Below are positions 26,920-35,967 of a stretch of DNA of 64,000 nucleotides, one piece after another. Made by a program: the position numbers and the translations under genes. Numbering within the stretch: position 1 is the first letter of the stretch; each line of letters starts with the position of its first letter. The stretch spans positions 124,001 to 188,000 of the forward strand of contig SCRM01000010.1 in NCBI GenBank assembly GCA_004298045.1, given 5' to 3'. This DNA is from Rhodanobacter sp. (GTDB lineage: Bacteria > Pseudomonadota > Gammaproteobacteria > Xanthomonadales > Rhodanobacteraceae). The notes below the pieces were generated by a model. The model was not told where the DNA came from. It saw only the letters and a list, made by a program, of their open reading frames with translations, and did not search any database.

Positions 26920-29900
26920 GTGACTTCGCCCATTCTCAGCCCCGAACTCCCCACCGGCGCCGAGCCGGCCCGCGCGCGGATTACCGCCGCGTGGCTGCGC
27001 GACGAGACCGAAGCGGTCAACGACCTTTTGACCCAGGCCAGCTTTCCGCCCACCGAGCGCGAGGCGGTGATCGACCTTGCCGCCGGCCTCGTCACCCGGG
27101 TGCGCGCCCGGGTGAAAGACCAGAGCGCGGTCGAATCCTTCATGCGCCAGTACGATCTTTCCAGCGAGGAAGGCGTGCTCTTGATGTGCGTGGCCGAGGC
27201 GCTGCTGCGCATCCCCGACAAGGCCACTGCCGACAAGCTGATCCGCGACAAGCTGGGCGATGCCGATTGGAAAAAGCACCTCGGCCAGAGCGAGTCGCTG
27301 TTCGTCAACGCCAGCACCTGGGGACTGATGCTCACCGGTCATCTGGTGCAGTTGGCCGAGGAAACCCGGCGTGACTTCACCGGCGCCCTGAAGCGCCTGG
27401 CCGGCCGCGCCGGTGAGCCGGCGGTCCGCCTCGCGGTGCGCCAGGCGATGCGCATCATGGGCCATCAGTTCGTGATGGGCCAGACCATCGACGAGGCGCT
27501 CGACCGCTGCGCGAAGAAGGAATACGCGGTGTACCGCTATTCCTACGACATGCTTGGCGAGGCGGCACTCACCGCGGAAACCGCCGAGCGCTACCAGCAG
27601 GATTACCGCAACGCGATCGGGCGCATCGGCGCGCGCGGGCCGTTCGCCAGCCACGAGGTGGCGCCGTCGATCTCGGTCAAGCTCTCGGCGCTGCACCCGC
27701 GCTACGAAGTCGCCCGCCGCGAGGAGGCGCGCGCCGCGCTCACCGCCAAGCTGCTGGAACTCTCACAGCTCGCGATGAAGGCCGGCATCGCGCTGTCGGT
27801 GGATGCCGAGGAGGCCGACCGGCTCGAGCTCTCGCTGGATATCATCGGCGCGGTGTTCGCCCACCCCTCGCTCGAGGGTTGGAATGGCTTGGGCATCGTG
27901 GTGCAGGCGTACTCCAAGCGCACCCCGTTCGTGATCGACTGGGTCACCGAGATGGCACGCACCACCGGCCGCCGCTGGTATGTGCGCCTGGTCAAGGGCG
28001 CGTACTGGGATGCCGAGATCAAGAAGGCGCAGGAGCAGGGCCTGCCCGGCTACCCGCTGTACACGCGCAAGCCGAACACCGACGTCTCCTACCTCGCCTG
28101 TGCGCACAAGCTGTTCGACGCCGGCACCGCGCTCATCTACCCGCAGTTCGCGACGCACAACGCGCACTCCATCGCCGCCATCCACCACATCGCGCGCGGC
28201 CGCACCTTCGAGTTCCAGCGCCTGCACGGCATGGGCACCGACCTGTACGCCGAGGTGATCGGCAAGGACAAGCTCGACGTGCCGTGCCGCGTGTACGCAC
28301 CGGTCGGCACGCACGAGGACCTGTTGCCGTACCTGGTGCGCCGCCTGCTCGAAAACGGTGCCAACACCAGCTTCGTCAACCGCGTGGTGGATGAAACCCT
28401 GCCGGTGCGCGAGCTGGTGGCCGACCCGTGCGAGAAAGTGCGCGGCTACGCTTCCATCCCGCACCCGCGCATCCCGCTGCCAGTGAACCTCTACGGCGAC
28501 AACGCGGCGCAGGCACAGCATTCCAATTGGGTCACCCGGAAGAATTCCATGGGCATCAACTTCTCCAACGACAACGAACTCAAGGCCCTGGCCGACACAG
28601 TGAATGCGAACGCCGGCCCGTGGCACGCCGAGCCCCTGGTACCGGGCGCGCAAGGCCACGGCGCGACGGTGACGGTGACCAACCCGGCCGACCGTCGGCA
28701 GACCGTAGGCAGCTACGTCGCGGCCGACGCCGCACTGGTGGACCAGGCGCTGGCCAACGCCGTCGCCGCGCAGGGCGACTGGGATCGCCTGCCGGCCGCC
28801 AGCCGCGCCGCCATCCTCGAACACGCGGCCGATCTCCTGGAATCCCGCCGCGCCGAGTTCATCGCGCTGTGCGTGCGCGAGGCCGGCAAGGGGTTGGGCG
28901 ATTCGATTGCCGAGATCCGCGAGGCCGCCGATTTCCTGCGCTACTACGCCGCCATGGCGCGCCGCCTGTTCGGCCAACCGGAACAACTGCCCGGCCCCAC
29001 CGGCGAAGCCAACCAGCTGTACTTGAACGGCCGCGGCGTGTTCGTCTGCATCAGCCCGTGGAACTTCCCGCTGTCGATCTTCCTCGGCCAGGTTTCCGCT
29101 GCGCTGGCCGCCGGCAACAGCGTGATCGCCAAGCCGGCCGAACAGACCAGCCTGATCGGTTTTGCCGCGGTCAAACTGCTGCACGAGGCCGGCATCCCCG
29201 AAGCCGTGCTGCAATACCTGCCGGGCGACGGCGCGGTGGTCGGCGCCGCGCTCACCAAAGATCCGCGCGTGGCCGGCGTCGCCTTCACCGGTTCGACCGA
29301 CACCGCATGGGCGATCAACCGCACCCTGGCCGCGCGCAATGCGCCGATCGCCGCGCTGATCGCCGAGACTGGCGGCCAGAACGCGATGATCGCCGACTCG
29401 TCCGCGTTGCCCGAACAGATCGTCAAGGATGTCGTCGCCGCCGCGTTCCAGTCGGCTGGCCAGCGCTGCTCGGCCGCGCGCGTGCTGTTCGTGCAGGACG
29501 ACATCGCCGACAAGGTGATCGACATGCTTGCCGGCGCGATGGCCGAGCTGAAAGTGGGCGACCCTGGCCAGCTCTCCACCGACGTCGGCCCGGTGATCGA
29601 CGAAGACGCCAAGCAGCTTCTCGTCGACCATGCTGCCCGAATGGACCGGGAGGCGAAAAAGATCACCGAGGCGAAACTCGACGCCGACGTTGCCGCCCAC
29701 GGCACCTTCTTTGCCCCGCGCGCCTACGAGATCAAAGACCTCGCCACCCTCAAGCGCGAAGTGTTCGGCCCGATCCTGCACGTGATCCGCTGGAACGGCA
29801 CCGAGCTGCCCAAGGTGGTGGAAGAGATCAACGCCACTGGCTATGGCCTGACGCTCGGCATCCACAGCCGCATCAACGACACCGTGGAGTACATCCGCAG

Positions 29901-30108
29901 CCACGCCCGCGTCGGCAACTGCTACGTCAACCGCAACCAGATCGGCGCGGTGGTCGGCGTGCAGCCCTTCGGCGGCGAAAGCCTCTCCGGCACCGGTCCC
30001 AAGGCCGGCGGCCCGCACTATTTGCTGCGCTTCGCCGGCGAGCGCACATTCACCGTCAACACCACCGCGGCGGGCGGCAATGCGTCGTTGCTGACCATCG
30101 GGGAGTAA
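26920..30108 (+). CDS. putA: Bifunctional proline dehydrogenase/P5C dehydrogenase
   Basis: 1062 residues, converting proline to glutamate with FAD and NAD. The N-terminal arm and PRODH barrel (about 1-480) show SVKLSALHPRYE, RLVKGAYWDAEI and GMGTDLYAEVIGKD. The aldehyde dehydrogenase half (about 530-1045) has ISPWNFPLSIFLGQ, AFTGSTDTAW, Glu816 in AETGGQNAMI and the catalytic Cys850 in AGQRCSAARV. The ribbon-helix-helix DNA-binding domain of E. coli PutA is absent, so this protein cannot repress its own gene, which matches the 1000-1070-residue PutA branch. The start is GTG at 26920, with no strong ribosome binding site. Confidence 0.97.
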   Translation: MTSPILSPELPTGAEPARARITAAWLRDETEAVNDLLTQASFPPTEREAVIDLAAGLVTRVRARVKDQSAVESFMRQYDLSSEEGVLLMCVAEALLRIPDKATADKLIRDKLGDADWKKHLGQSESLFVNASTWGLMLTGHLVQLAEETRRDFTGALKRLAGRAGEPAVRLAVRQAMRIMGHQFVMGQTIDEALDRCAKKEYAVYRYSYDMLGEAALTAETAERYQQDYRNAIGRIGARGPFASHEVAPSISVKLSALHPRYEVARREEARAALTAKLLELSQLAMKAGIALSVDAEEADRLELSLDIIGAVFAHPSLEGWNGLGIVVQAYSKRTPFVIDWVTEMARTTGRRWYVRLVKGAYWDAEIKKAQEQGLPGYPLYTRKPNTDVSYLACAHKLFDAGTALIYPQFATHNAHSIAAIHHIARGRTFEFQRLHGMGTDLYAEVIGKDKLDVPCRVYAPVGTHEDLLPYLVRRLLENGANTSFVNRVVDETLPVRELVADPCEKVRGYASIPHPRIPLPVNLYGDNAAQAQHSNWVTRKNSMGINFSNDNELKALADTVNANAGPWHAEPLVPGAQGHGATVTVTNPADRRQTVGSYVAADAALVDQALANAVAAQGDWDRLPAASRAAILEHAADLLESRRAEFIALCVREAGKGLGDSIAEIREAADFLRYYAAMARRLFGQPEQLPGPTGEANQLYLNGRGVFVCISPWNFPLSIFLGQVSAALAAGNSVIAKPAEQTSLIGFAAVKLLHEAGIPEAVLQYLPGDGAVVGAALTKDPRVAGVAFTGSTDTAWAINRTLAARNAPIAALIAETGGQNAMIADSSALPEQIVKDVVAAAFQSAGQRCSAARVLFVQDDIADKVIDMLAGAMAELKVGDPGQLSTDVGPVIDEDAKQLLVDHAARMDREAKKITEAKLDADVAAHGTFFAPRAYEIKDLATLKREVFGPILHVIRWNGTELPKVVEEINATGYGLTLGIHSRINDTVEYIRSHARVGNCYVNRNQIGAVVGVQPFGGESLSGTGPKAGGPHYLLRFAGERTFTVNTTAAGGNASLLTIGE

Positions 30109-30113
30109 GGGCC

Positions 30114-30140
30114 GGGATTCGGGATTGGAGATTCGGGATT
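30114..30140. repeat. GGGATTCGGGATT intergenic repeat, copy 1
   Basis: Tandem imperfect units of GGGATTC, GGGATTG and GAGATTC right after the putA stop. A second array is at 57811-57841. Such GGGATT-rich strings are common in intergenic DNA of Xanthomonadales, as far as I recall; the role is unknown. Confidence 0.7.
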
Positions 30141-30188
30141 TGTAATGGCAAGAGCCCGCGGCCCGCGCGCGCGGGTTGGCGACGACAT

Positions 30189-30214
30189 CACAGGGGAGCT
30201 TCGGCTCCCCTGTG
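30189..30214 (+). terminator. UUCG hairpin after putA
   Basis: A perfect 11-bp stem (30189-30199 with 30204-30214, CACAGGGGAGC) closed by TTCG, an extra-stable tetraloop. No real T-run follows, so it may be a weak terminator or an mRNA 3' stabiliser for putA. Confidence 0.6.
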
Positions 30215-30234
30215 GCGTTTCCGGGGATGAAAAA

Positions 30235-30260
30235 AACCTCCCCGCTTGCGCGGGGAGGTT
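30235..30260 (-). terminator. Terminator of the FadL-type gene
   Basis: An 11-bp stem (30235-30245 with 30250-30260, AACCTCCCCGC) and TTGC loop. On the minus strand it is followed by a run of T, and it lies 30 nt beyond the fadL-like stop. Confidence 0.93.
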
Positions 30261-30289
30261 TGGTGGCAAGGGGCCACGATGGGAAAGCG

Positions 30290-31831
30290 TCAGAGCTTGT
30301 ATTGCGCCGAGAAGCTGAGCAGGTTGCCGTAGTCGCTGAAGCGGCCGGTCAGCACATCGCCGGTGGCGCTGGTCGCACCGGCGACGCCGGCATGGCTGAC
30401 GAAGATGTGCGCGTAGGACGCGTTGAGGTTGAAGTGGTCGGTGACCTTGTAGCCGACGCCAAAGGTAACCATGCGGCGCGCCGCATCCGGCACGCGCGGG
30501 TCGCGGTTGGTGTTTTTCATCGGCGCCTGGTCAAGCGCAAAGCCGGCGCGCAGGGTCAGTTGGTTGGTGGCGTAGTACTCGCCGCCCACCGAGGCATACC
30601 AGGTGTCGCGCCAGCCAAACGGCAGCGTGGTATCAGGCTGCGAAGGGTTGGCGTAGTTCACGGTGAGCTCGCGCATCACGCTCCACTGGGTCCAGGCGAG
30701 GTCGGCACCAATGCCGAACTTGTCCTCCTGGTGCCAGTAGCTCAACGTGGCCGTGGCCGGGTTGGTCAGCCGTGCGGTACCGGTGGTGTGCTGGAACGCT
30801 GGAATGCTGCCACCAAGCTGCGGGTTGGCCAACAGCAGGTCGTAGCCCGGCGTGGTGGTGAAGTTCGCGGTGCCGTCGATGTCGTGGCTGATGCGCGAAC
30901 GGTAATCCAACGCAACGCGGTCGTTGGCGGTGGGCTTCCACAACGTGCCGATCTGCCAGCCCCACGCCCAGTTGTCGCCCTTGACCCGGGCCATGCCATC
31001 GACGCCGGGCGGCGTGGCTGCGGCAACGCCGGCCTTGGCGGCTTCGGCCGCAGCCGCCCCCGCCTGGGCCTGCGCCACGATCGACTGGATCATCGCCGTA
31101 CCCTGCGCCACCGAGATCTGACCGGCGGCCATGCCGGCCTCGATCTGGGTGACCGCGGCGGTGGCCTGCGCGGTACCGGCCGCAAGCTGGTCGTTGATGC
31201 CGCCGATGATCTTGCCGCCGATGGCGTTGAAGTTGATCGCGTTGGTCAGCTCGGCGCTGGTGCGCTCGGCAATGGCGCTCGCGCCGACGCTCCACTGGTC
31301 GTTGATCTTGAACGAGGCCGACAGCGTGGCATCCAGCGATTGCAGTTTGGTCTTGATCGCGTCGTAGCGGCCCATCCAGTTGCTGTCGTACTCGGTCTGG
31401 AAGCCGAACGGCGCATCAAACGCGACACCGAGGTTCACGCGGTCGCTGACCTTGGTGGCAAACGCGAAAGCCGGCACCGGCAGCGTGGTGCCGGCATCGC
31501 CGCCGTTGCCGCCGCCAATCGGGTGGCCGAAAGCATCGCGTGAGGTGCCCTTGAACTTGGCGCTGAAGTTGATGGCGGTGACATCGGCCTGGAAGTAAGT
31601 GCCGTCCAACTCGCTCATCGCGGCCGGGTTGTTGGCCACGACGGACACGTCGTTGCCGGCGGTGACCGAACCGGCGTAGGCCCGGCCCAACCCCTGCGCA
31701 CTGTTTTCCTTGAGCTGGAACGCGCTGGCGTTGGCGGCGTTCGGCACCAGGGCGCCCGCAATGGCCAGGCTGAGCGCAGCCAGCGCCAGCGGGCGGGCGA
31801 CGTTCGGAAGGGAACGGAATGACTTGGACAT
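30290..31831 (-). CDS. fadL: FadL-type outer-membrane hydrophobic-compound channel
   Basis: 513 residues. Signal peptide ending near ANASA, then the FadL opening SAFQLKENSAQGLGRAYAGS and the NPA motif (VVANNPAAMSELDGTYFQAD). Further matches are GVAFDAPFGFQTEYDSNWMGRY and the barrel end GRFSDYGNLLSFSAQYKL with a C-terminal aromatic-rich strand. It moves long-chain fatty acids or similar hydrophobic molecules across the outer membrane. Unusually, residues about 203-278 form an Ala/Gln-rich, probably helical insert between TSAELTNAIN and ARVKGDNWAWGW. AGGAG lies about 8 nt before the ATG. The fatty acid role is family knowledge; other substrates are possible. Confidence 0.9.
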   Translation of the reverse strand: MSKSFRSLPNVARPLALAALSLAIAGALVPNAANASAFQLKENSAQGLGRAYAGSVTAGNDVSVVANNPAAMSELDGTYFQADVTAINFSAKFKGTSRDAFGHPIGGGNGGDAGTTLPVPAFAFATKVSDRVNLGVAFDAPFGFQTEYDSNWMGRYDAIKTKLQSLDATLSASFKINDQWSVGASAIAERTSAELTNAINFNAIGGKIIGGINDQLAAGTAQATAAVTQIEAGMAAGQISVAQGTAMIQSIVAQAQAGAAAAEAAKAGVAAATPPGVDGMARVKGDNWAWGWQIGTLWKPTANDRVALDYRSRISHDIDGTANFTTTPGYDLLLANPQLGGSIPAFQHTTGTARLTNPATATLSYWHQEDKFGIGADLAWTQWSVMRELTVNYANPSQPDTTLPFGWRDTWYASVGGEYYATNQLTLRAGFALDQAPMKNTNRDPRVPDAARRMVTFGVGYKVTDHFNLNASYAHIFVSHAGVAGATSATGDVLTGRFSDYGNLLSFSAQYKL

Positions 31832-32020
31832 CACAGGCTCCTGAAATGCATGACAGTTGACTCGCACGGTGTTACCAAAACGAACAATTTTCATACACAC
31901 GTTTAACATACGTGCCCGCACTGTGCCTTTTTGACCGTGTGCTTGCAAGTGCCCGTGCAGCAAGCTCGCTGCACCGTGCCATCCCGTCACGGCCCATCCC
32001 GTCGCTACCGGATGTCGCCC

Positions 32021-32287
32021 ATGCAATGTTTCGTCTACGCGAGCCGGCGCAAGCCGGATACCTACGTTTGGCTGTCGCGTCGCGACGGTTTCGAGTTGCT
32101 GCCGAAAACCCTGCACGACATGCTCGGCGAGCTGCGCTTTGCACTGGAAGTGGCACTCGACGCCGAACGCCGACTGCCGCGCGACGACGCCGGGCAAATC
32201 CTTTCGCACCTGACCGAACGCGGCTGGCATCTGCAATTGCCGGTCGAGGAAGCAGCCGCCATCGGCGGCGCCACGTCGACGCACTGA
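32021..32287 (+). CDS. ycgL: YcgL domain protein
   Basis: 88 residues with the YcgL pattern: MQCFVYASRRKPDTYVWLSR, FELLPKTLHDMLGELRFALEV, LDAERRLPRDDAGQILSHLTERGWHLQLP. It is a small soluble gammaproteobacterial protein of unknown role. I chose the ATG at 32021 because family members begin at this strand; an ATG at 32012 would add three residues. It is divergent from the FadL gene (189-nt gap, no other gene) and 65 nt upstream of the ankyrin gene. Confidence 0.85.
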   Translation: MQCFVYASRRKPDTYVWLSRRDGFELLPKTLHDMLGELRFALEVALDAERRLPRDDAGQILSHLTERGWHLQLPVEEAAAIGGATSTH

Positions 32288-32352
32288 CCGCCGCGATGAC
32301 GGGTTAACACGAGGTTACCGTCCCGTTTGGCGACGATTCCTATACTGTGCCG

Positions 32353-35300
32353 ATGACTCAACCGAAATTACGTCGACGCCCGCCGCTGCTGCCCTCCCTC
32401 GCGTGGTTCCTGCCCGGTTGGGCCATGGTCGCGTTGGCTGGCGTGGTGGCACATCCGCTCACTCTGATCCCGTTGCTGCTCGCCAACACCCTGGTGATGG
32501 CGGCGGTATGCCACGCCATCGGCTTCGACCCCGAGTTCAGTTTCAGGCGCACCGTGCTTCGCCGCGGTACGGCGCATCTGGTGATGTTCACGCTGTACGC
32601 GGTGATCGTGTTTGCCCTGGTCGCCTGGCCGATGCTGGCGCTGAACCAGTCGCACAGCCTCTCCGCCACGCTGGCGCTGGTCGCCACGCTGGTGCTGGCG
32701 CTGGCCGCGCTGTGGCGCCCGTGGCCGGCGTTCGGCCTGGTTTACGTCTGGGATGATGCCTATCCCGCGCGGCACGACGGTTCGTGGATCTTCACCGCCA
32801 CGTTGCGCAGCCTGATGTTTGGCCGCTATCTCGCCCGCGAGGAGCGTTTCTTCAGCCACTTCCTGCCGGCCGCGCTGGCGTTGCTGGTGCTGACCTGGAG
32901 CGCGATCGCGCTCAGCGGCCTGTACGGCATGCTGCCGCCCGAAATCCGCACCGCACTGCTGGCGGTGTACGGCTTGCTGGTGCTGCCGCTGGGCTGCCTG
33001 GTGCTGGCCAACCGCACGCTGCACGCCATGTTGTGCGCGCAGCGCGACCGCCAGCGGCCACGCACGGCCGAAGCCGCCAATCCGTCTGTCCCCTCGCCGA
33101 TCCCCGACCTGCCGCCACCGCCGCTGACCGCGGCCGAAAGCACCGCCGGCACCGCCGAGCAGGCCACCGCACTGCTTGCCGCCACGCGCGAAGGTGATAT
33201 CGAGCGGGCGCTGGCGCTGGTTGAAGCCGGCGCCGATCCAGCCACCACACCACCCGCCAGCGACCGCGACCAGCGCCCCGTGCTGATGCTCGCTGCCCTG
33301 CTGCCGGACCCCCGCCTCTTGCGCGCGCTGATCGCCCACGGCGCCGACGTCAACCAGGCCAGCGGCGGGTTGACGCCACTGCTCGCGGCCACGCGCGACA
33401 GCTGGCATGGCCGCGCCGATGCGGTGATGACGTTGCTCGCCAACGGTGCCAACCCGCTGGTGACCGACCTCGACCAGCGCACCGCGCTGCACGGCGCGGT
33501 ACTGAGCGAGGAGCCGATCGTGGCGGCGATGCTGCTCGACGCCGGCACGCCGATCAACGCCCTCGACCAGTCCGGCGCCAGTGCGCTCAGCATCGCGTGT
33601 GCGGCCGCCAACTGGCCGCTGGTGAAGTTTCTGCTCGAACGCGGCGCCAAGCCGGCGCCGGCCGGCGGCACCCCGGCGCTGGTCGCCGCCGCCGGCATCA
33701 CCGACGACGACGTCGCCGGCGTGCAACTTTTGCTGAAACACCGCGTCGCCATCAACGCGGTGGACGCCGGCCACCGCAGCGCGCTGATCGCCGCCGCCGC
33801 CGAGGGCCACGAGCTGATCGCCCGCACGTTGTGTGCCGCCGGCGCCGATATCACGCTCGCCGACCGCAACGGCAGCACCGCCCTGATGGAAGCCGCGCGC
33901 GCCGGTGCAGTCGGCATCGTGCAGCGGCTGGCCGAGGCGCAGCCAGACGCCCGCGTGCGCGACCGCCATGGGCGCGACGCGCTCACGCTTGCCTGCCAGT
34001 CGTCGCGCGCCCACGCGGACACCGTGCGCGCGTTGCTGGCGCTCGGCGCCGAGCCCAAGGCACCCGGCAGCGACGGCCGCAGCGCGCTGGATTACGCCGC
34101 CGCCGCCGGCCGCTGGGATCTCGTTGCGCTGCTCGATCCGGATACCCCGCTGCCCACCAGCCTCGGCGCAGGCACGCTGGCGCCCGGCGCCGACACGCCG
34201 ACCCACCTGCTTGATGCCCTGCGCTTTGGCAACTGGACGGTGGTGGCCGGTTTTGGCGAGCGCGCACCGACGTGGCCACAGGCGCAGCTCGCCCAGCTCT
34301 ACCTGGAACTGGCCCAGCCGGAGCAACGCCAGGCGCGCCATTGGCTCCTGGCGCACGGCCTCGACCCGGAGGCGCGCCTGCTCGCCCAGCAGGCGGACGA
34401 AGCTGGCGATGGCGAGACCCACTGGCAGCCGCTTGGCCGGCGGCTGTTCGACGCACTGCTGCTGCAGTTGCCTGCGGCGGCCGATGCCGTCACCGAATTG
34501 CTGCAGGCCGGCGCGACACCCGCCGGCGCCGGCCTGCTCGCCCAGGCCGTGCAGCGCCTTGGCAGCACGCCGGACGCGCGCCTGCCACTGGCCCTGCTGG
34601 ACGCCGGTGCTGACCCGTTTGGCACCGACCAGCGCGAGCGCACGCCGCTGCAACTCGCCGCGGCCTACGGCCAGAGTGAACTGGTCAAAGCCTTGCTCGC
34701 CCGCGGCTGCAACCCCGACGCCCGCGACCGCGACGGCCGCACGCCGCTGTTCGCCGCGCTTGAGCAGGGCGCTGCCGCGCTGCCGCTGGTCCGCGCGCTG
34801 ATTGCCGCCGGCGCCGACGCCGAAGCTGCCGACGCCAACGGCGAGACGCCGCTCGGCCTCGCCTTTGAGCACCCGCAGATCGAGCACTGGCTGGATTGGG
34901 GCGCGTGGGCGCGTCCGCACCGCCCGCTGCGCGCCGACGACCTGCCGACCGCGGCGCGCGACGGTGCCCTGGCTGCCGTGCAGCGCCTGCTGGAGCTGGA
35001 TTTCCCGGTGGATGCCGTCGACGCCTTCGGCGCCACCGCGCTGCTGCATGCCTGCGGCGCCGGCCACCGCGACGTGGCCGAAGTGCTGCTCGATGCCGGG
35101 GCGAACCCCGAGCACGCAGCTACCAACGGCATGACGCCGCTCGCCTCCGCCGTGGCCGGTCAGCGGGAAACCACCACACACCTGCTGCTCGACCGCGGCG
35201 TCAGCGTGGACCAGCGGCTGCCGAACCAGGGCACCGCGCTGATGGTCGCCGCCGCGCTCGGCCACCCGGCGCTGGTCGATGCTCTGCTCACGGCGGGCGC

Positions 35301-35805
35301 CGACGTCAACGCCACCGACGCGGACGGCCACAGCGCCCTGCACGCCGCCGCGCAATACAGCTTCCGCCACAACGACAGCCTGCGCGCACGCCGGTTGTTC
35401 GACACCCTGCTCAGGCATGGCGCCAGCGTCGACCGGGCCGACCACGACGGCAAGACCGCGTTGATGCTGCTGCTGGGTGCCCACATGCACCCGCTGAAGG
35501 ATTGCGACGCCACCCACCTGGGTGCGCTGGTACCGGTGCTGCTCGAAGCCGGCGCCGACGCCACCCGCGCCGATACACACGGCCTCACCGCCCTGCACGC
35601 CTGCGCCATGCACGCGCTGCTCGCACCTGCCCGCGTGCTGCTCTCGCGCGGCGCCGATCGCGCCGCCGTCGACGGCCTCGGGCGCACCGCGGCCGATGTC
35701 GCGAACCAGCTCGGCTACATCGACATCGCGCTGGAACTCGGCACGCGCCACGGCAGCCCCATCCCCAGCGTGCGCCAGACCCTGCGCACGCGCGCGGAAG
35801 AATAG
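32353..35805 (+). CDS. Large polytopic membrane protein with about 20 or more ankyrin repeats
   Basis: 1150 residues. The first 220 or so hold about six hydrophobic helices (for example WFLPGWAMVALAGVVAHPL, LVMFTLYAVIVFALVAWPML, TALLAVYGLLVLPLGCLVL). A Pro-rich linker (about 235-260) leads to a C-terminal ankyrin array from about residue 265 to the end. I count roughly 20-24 units of the TALxxAxxxGxxxxVxxLLxxGADxNxxD type, with two irregular zones near residues 590-720 and 840-870. Ankyrin arrays bind proteins; here one is tethered to the inner membrane, probably facing the cytoplasm, so it may be a scaffold or sensor. A GTG at 32347 is a possible earlier start. No partner gene is obvious. 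Confidence 0.9.
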   Translation: MTQPKLRRRPPLLPSLAWFLPGWAMVALAGVVAHPLTLIPLLLANTLVMAAVCHAIGFDPEFSFRRTVLRRGTAHLVMFTLYAVIVFALVAWPMLALNQSHSLSATLALVATLVLALAALWRPWPAFGLVYVWDDAYPARHDGSWIFTATLRSLMFGRYLAREERFFSHFLPAALALLVLTWSAIALSGLYGMLPPEIRTALLAVYGLLVLPLGCLVLANRTLHAMLCAQRDRQRPRTAEAANPSVPSPIPDLPPPPLTAAESTAGTAEQATALLAATREGDIERALALVEAGADPATTPPASDRDQRPVLMLAALLPDPRLLRALIAHGADVNQASGGLTPLLAATRDSWHGRADAVMTLLANGANPLVTDLDQRTALHGAVLSEEPIVAAMLLDAGTPINALDQSGASALSIACAAANWPLVKFLLERGAKPAPAGGTPALVAAAGITDDDVAGVQLLLKHRVAINAVDAGHRSALIAAAAEGHELIARTLCAAGADITLADRNGSTALMEAARAGAVGIVQRLAEAQPDARVRDRHGRDALTLACQSSRAHADTVRALLALGAEPKAPGSDGRSALDYAAAAGRWDLVALLDPDTPLPTSLGAGTLAPGADTPTHLLDALRFGNWTVVAGFGERAPTWPQAQLAQLYLELAQPEQRQARHWLLAHGLDPEARLLAQQADEAGDGETHWQPLGRRLFDALLLQLPAAADAVTELLQAGATPAGAGLLAQAVQRLGSTPDARLPLALLDAGADPFGTDQRERTPLQLAAAYGQSELVKALLARGCNPDARDRDGRTPLFAALEQGAAALPLVRALIAAGADAEAADANGETPLGLAFEHPQIEHWLDWGAWARPHRPLRADDLPTAARDGALAAVQRLLELDFPVDAVDAFGATALLHACGAGHRDVAEVLLDAGANPEHAATNGMTPLASAVAGQRETTTHLLLDRGVSVDQRLPNQGTALMVAAALGHPALVDALLTAGADVNATDADGHSALHAAAQYSFRHNDSLRARRLFDTLLRHGASVDRADHDGKTALMLLLGAHMHPLKDCDATHLGALVPVLLEAGADATRADTHGLTALHACAMHALLAPARVLLSRGADRAAVDGLGRTAADVANQLGYIDIALELGTRHGSPIPSVRQTLRTRAEE

Positions 35806-35967
35806 CGGCCGCCTCGCGCAGAGCCCGTTCACGCTGACGGAAACCCCGAACGCTGGAGGGCACCAAGCCCTCCGACGTCATCGGCGTGGCACACCAATCA
35901 GGGCATTCGGTGACCGCGTGTCCGCCCTGGCCACGCAGCGCGGAAGGCCGCGGCAAGCGCCGTTTTT

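Noticed and set aside
27763-30018. Open frame of 751 codons antisense to putA
   Set aside because: Shadow of the real gene; biased composition, no recognisable domain.
32368-35832. Open frame of 1154 codons antisense to the ankyrin gene
   Set aside because: The repeated codons of the ankyrin gene prevent stops on the other strand; the product is low-complexity Gly/Gln/Arg/Val and has no start signal.
35855-35873. Hairpin GGAGGGC/GCCCTCC between the ankyrin and Kef genes as a terminator
   Set aside because: Only 7 bp and no T-run on either strand; not strong enough to call.
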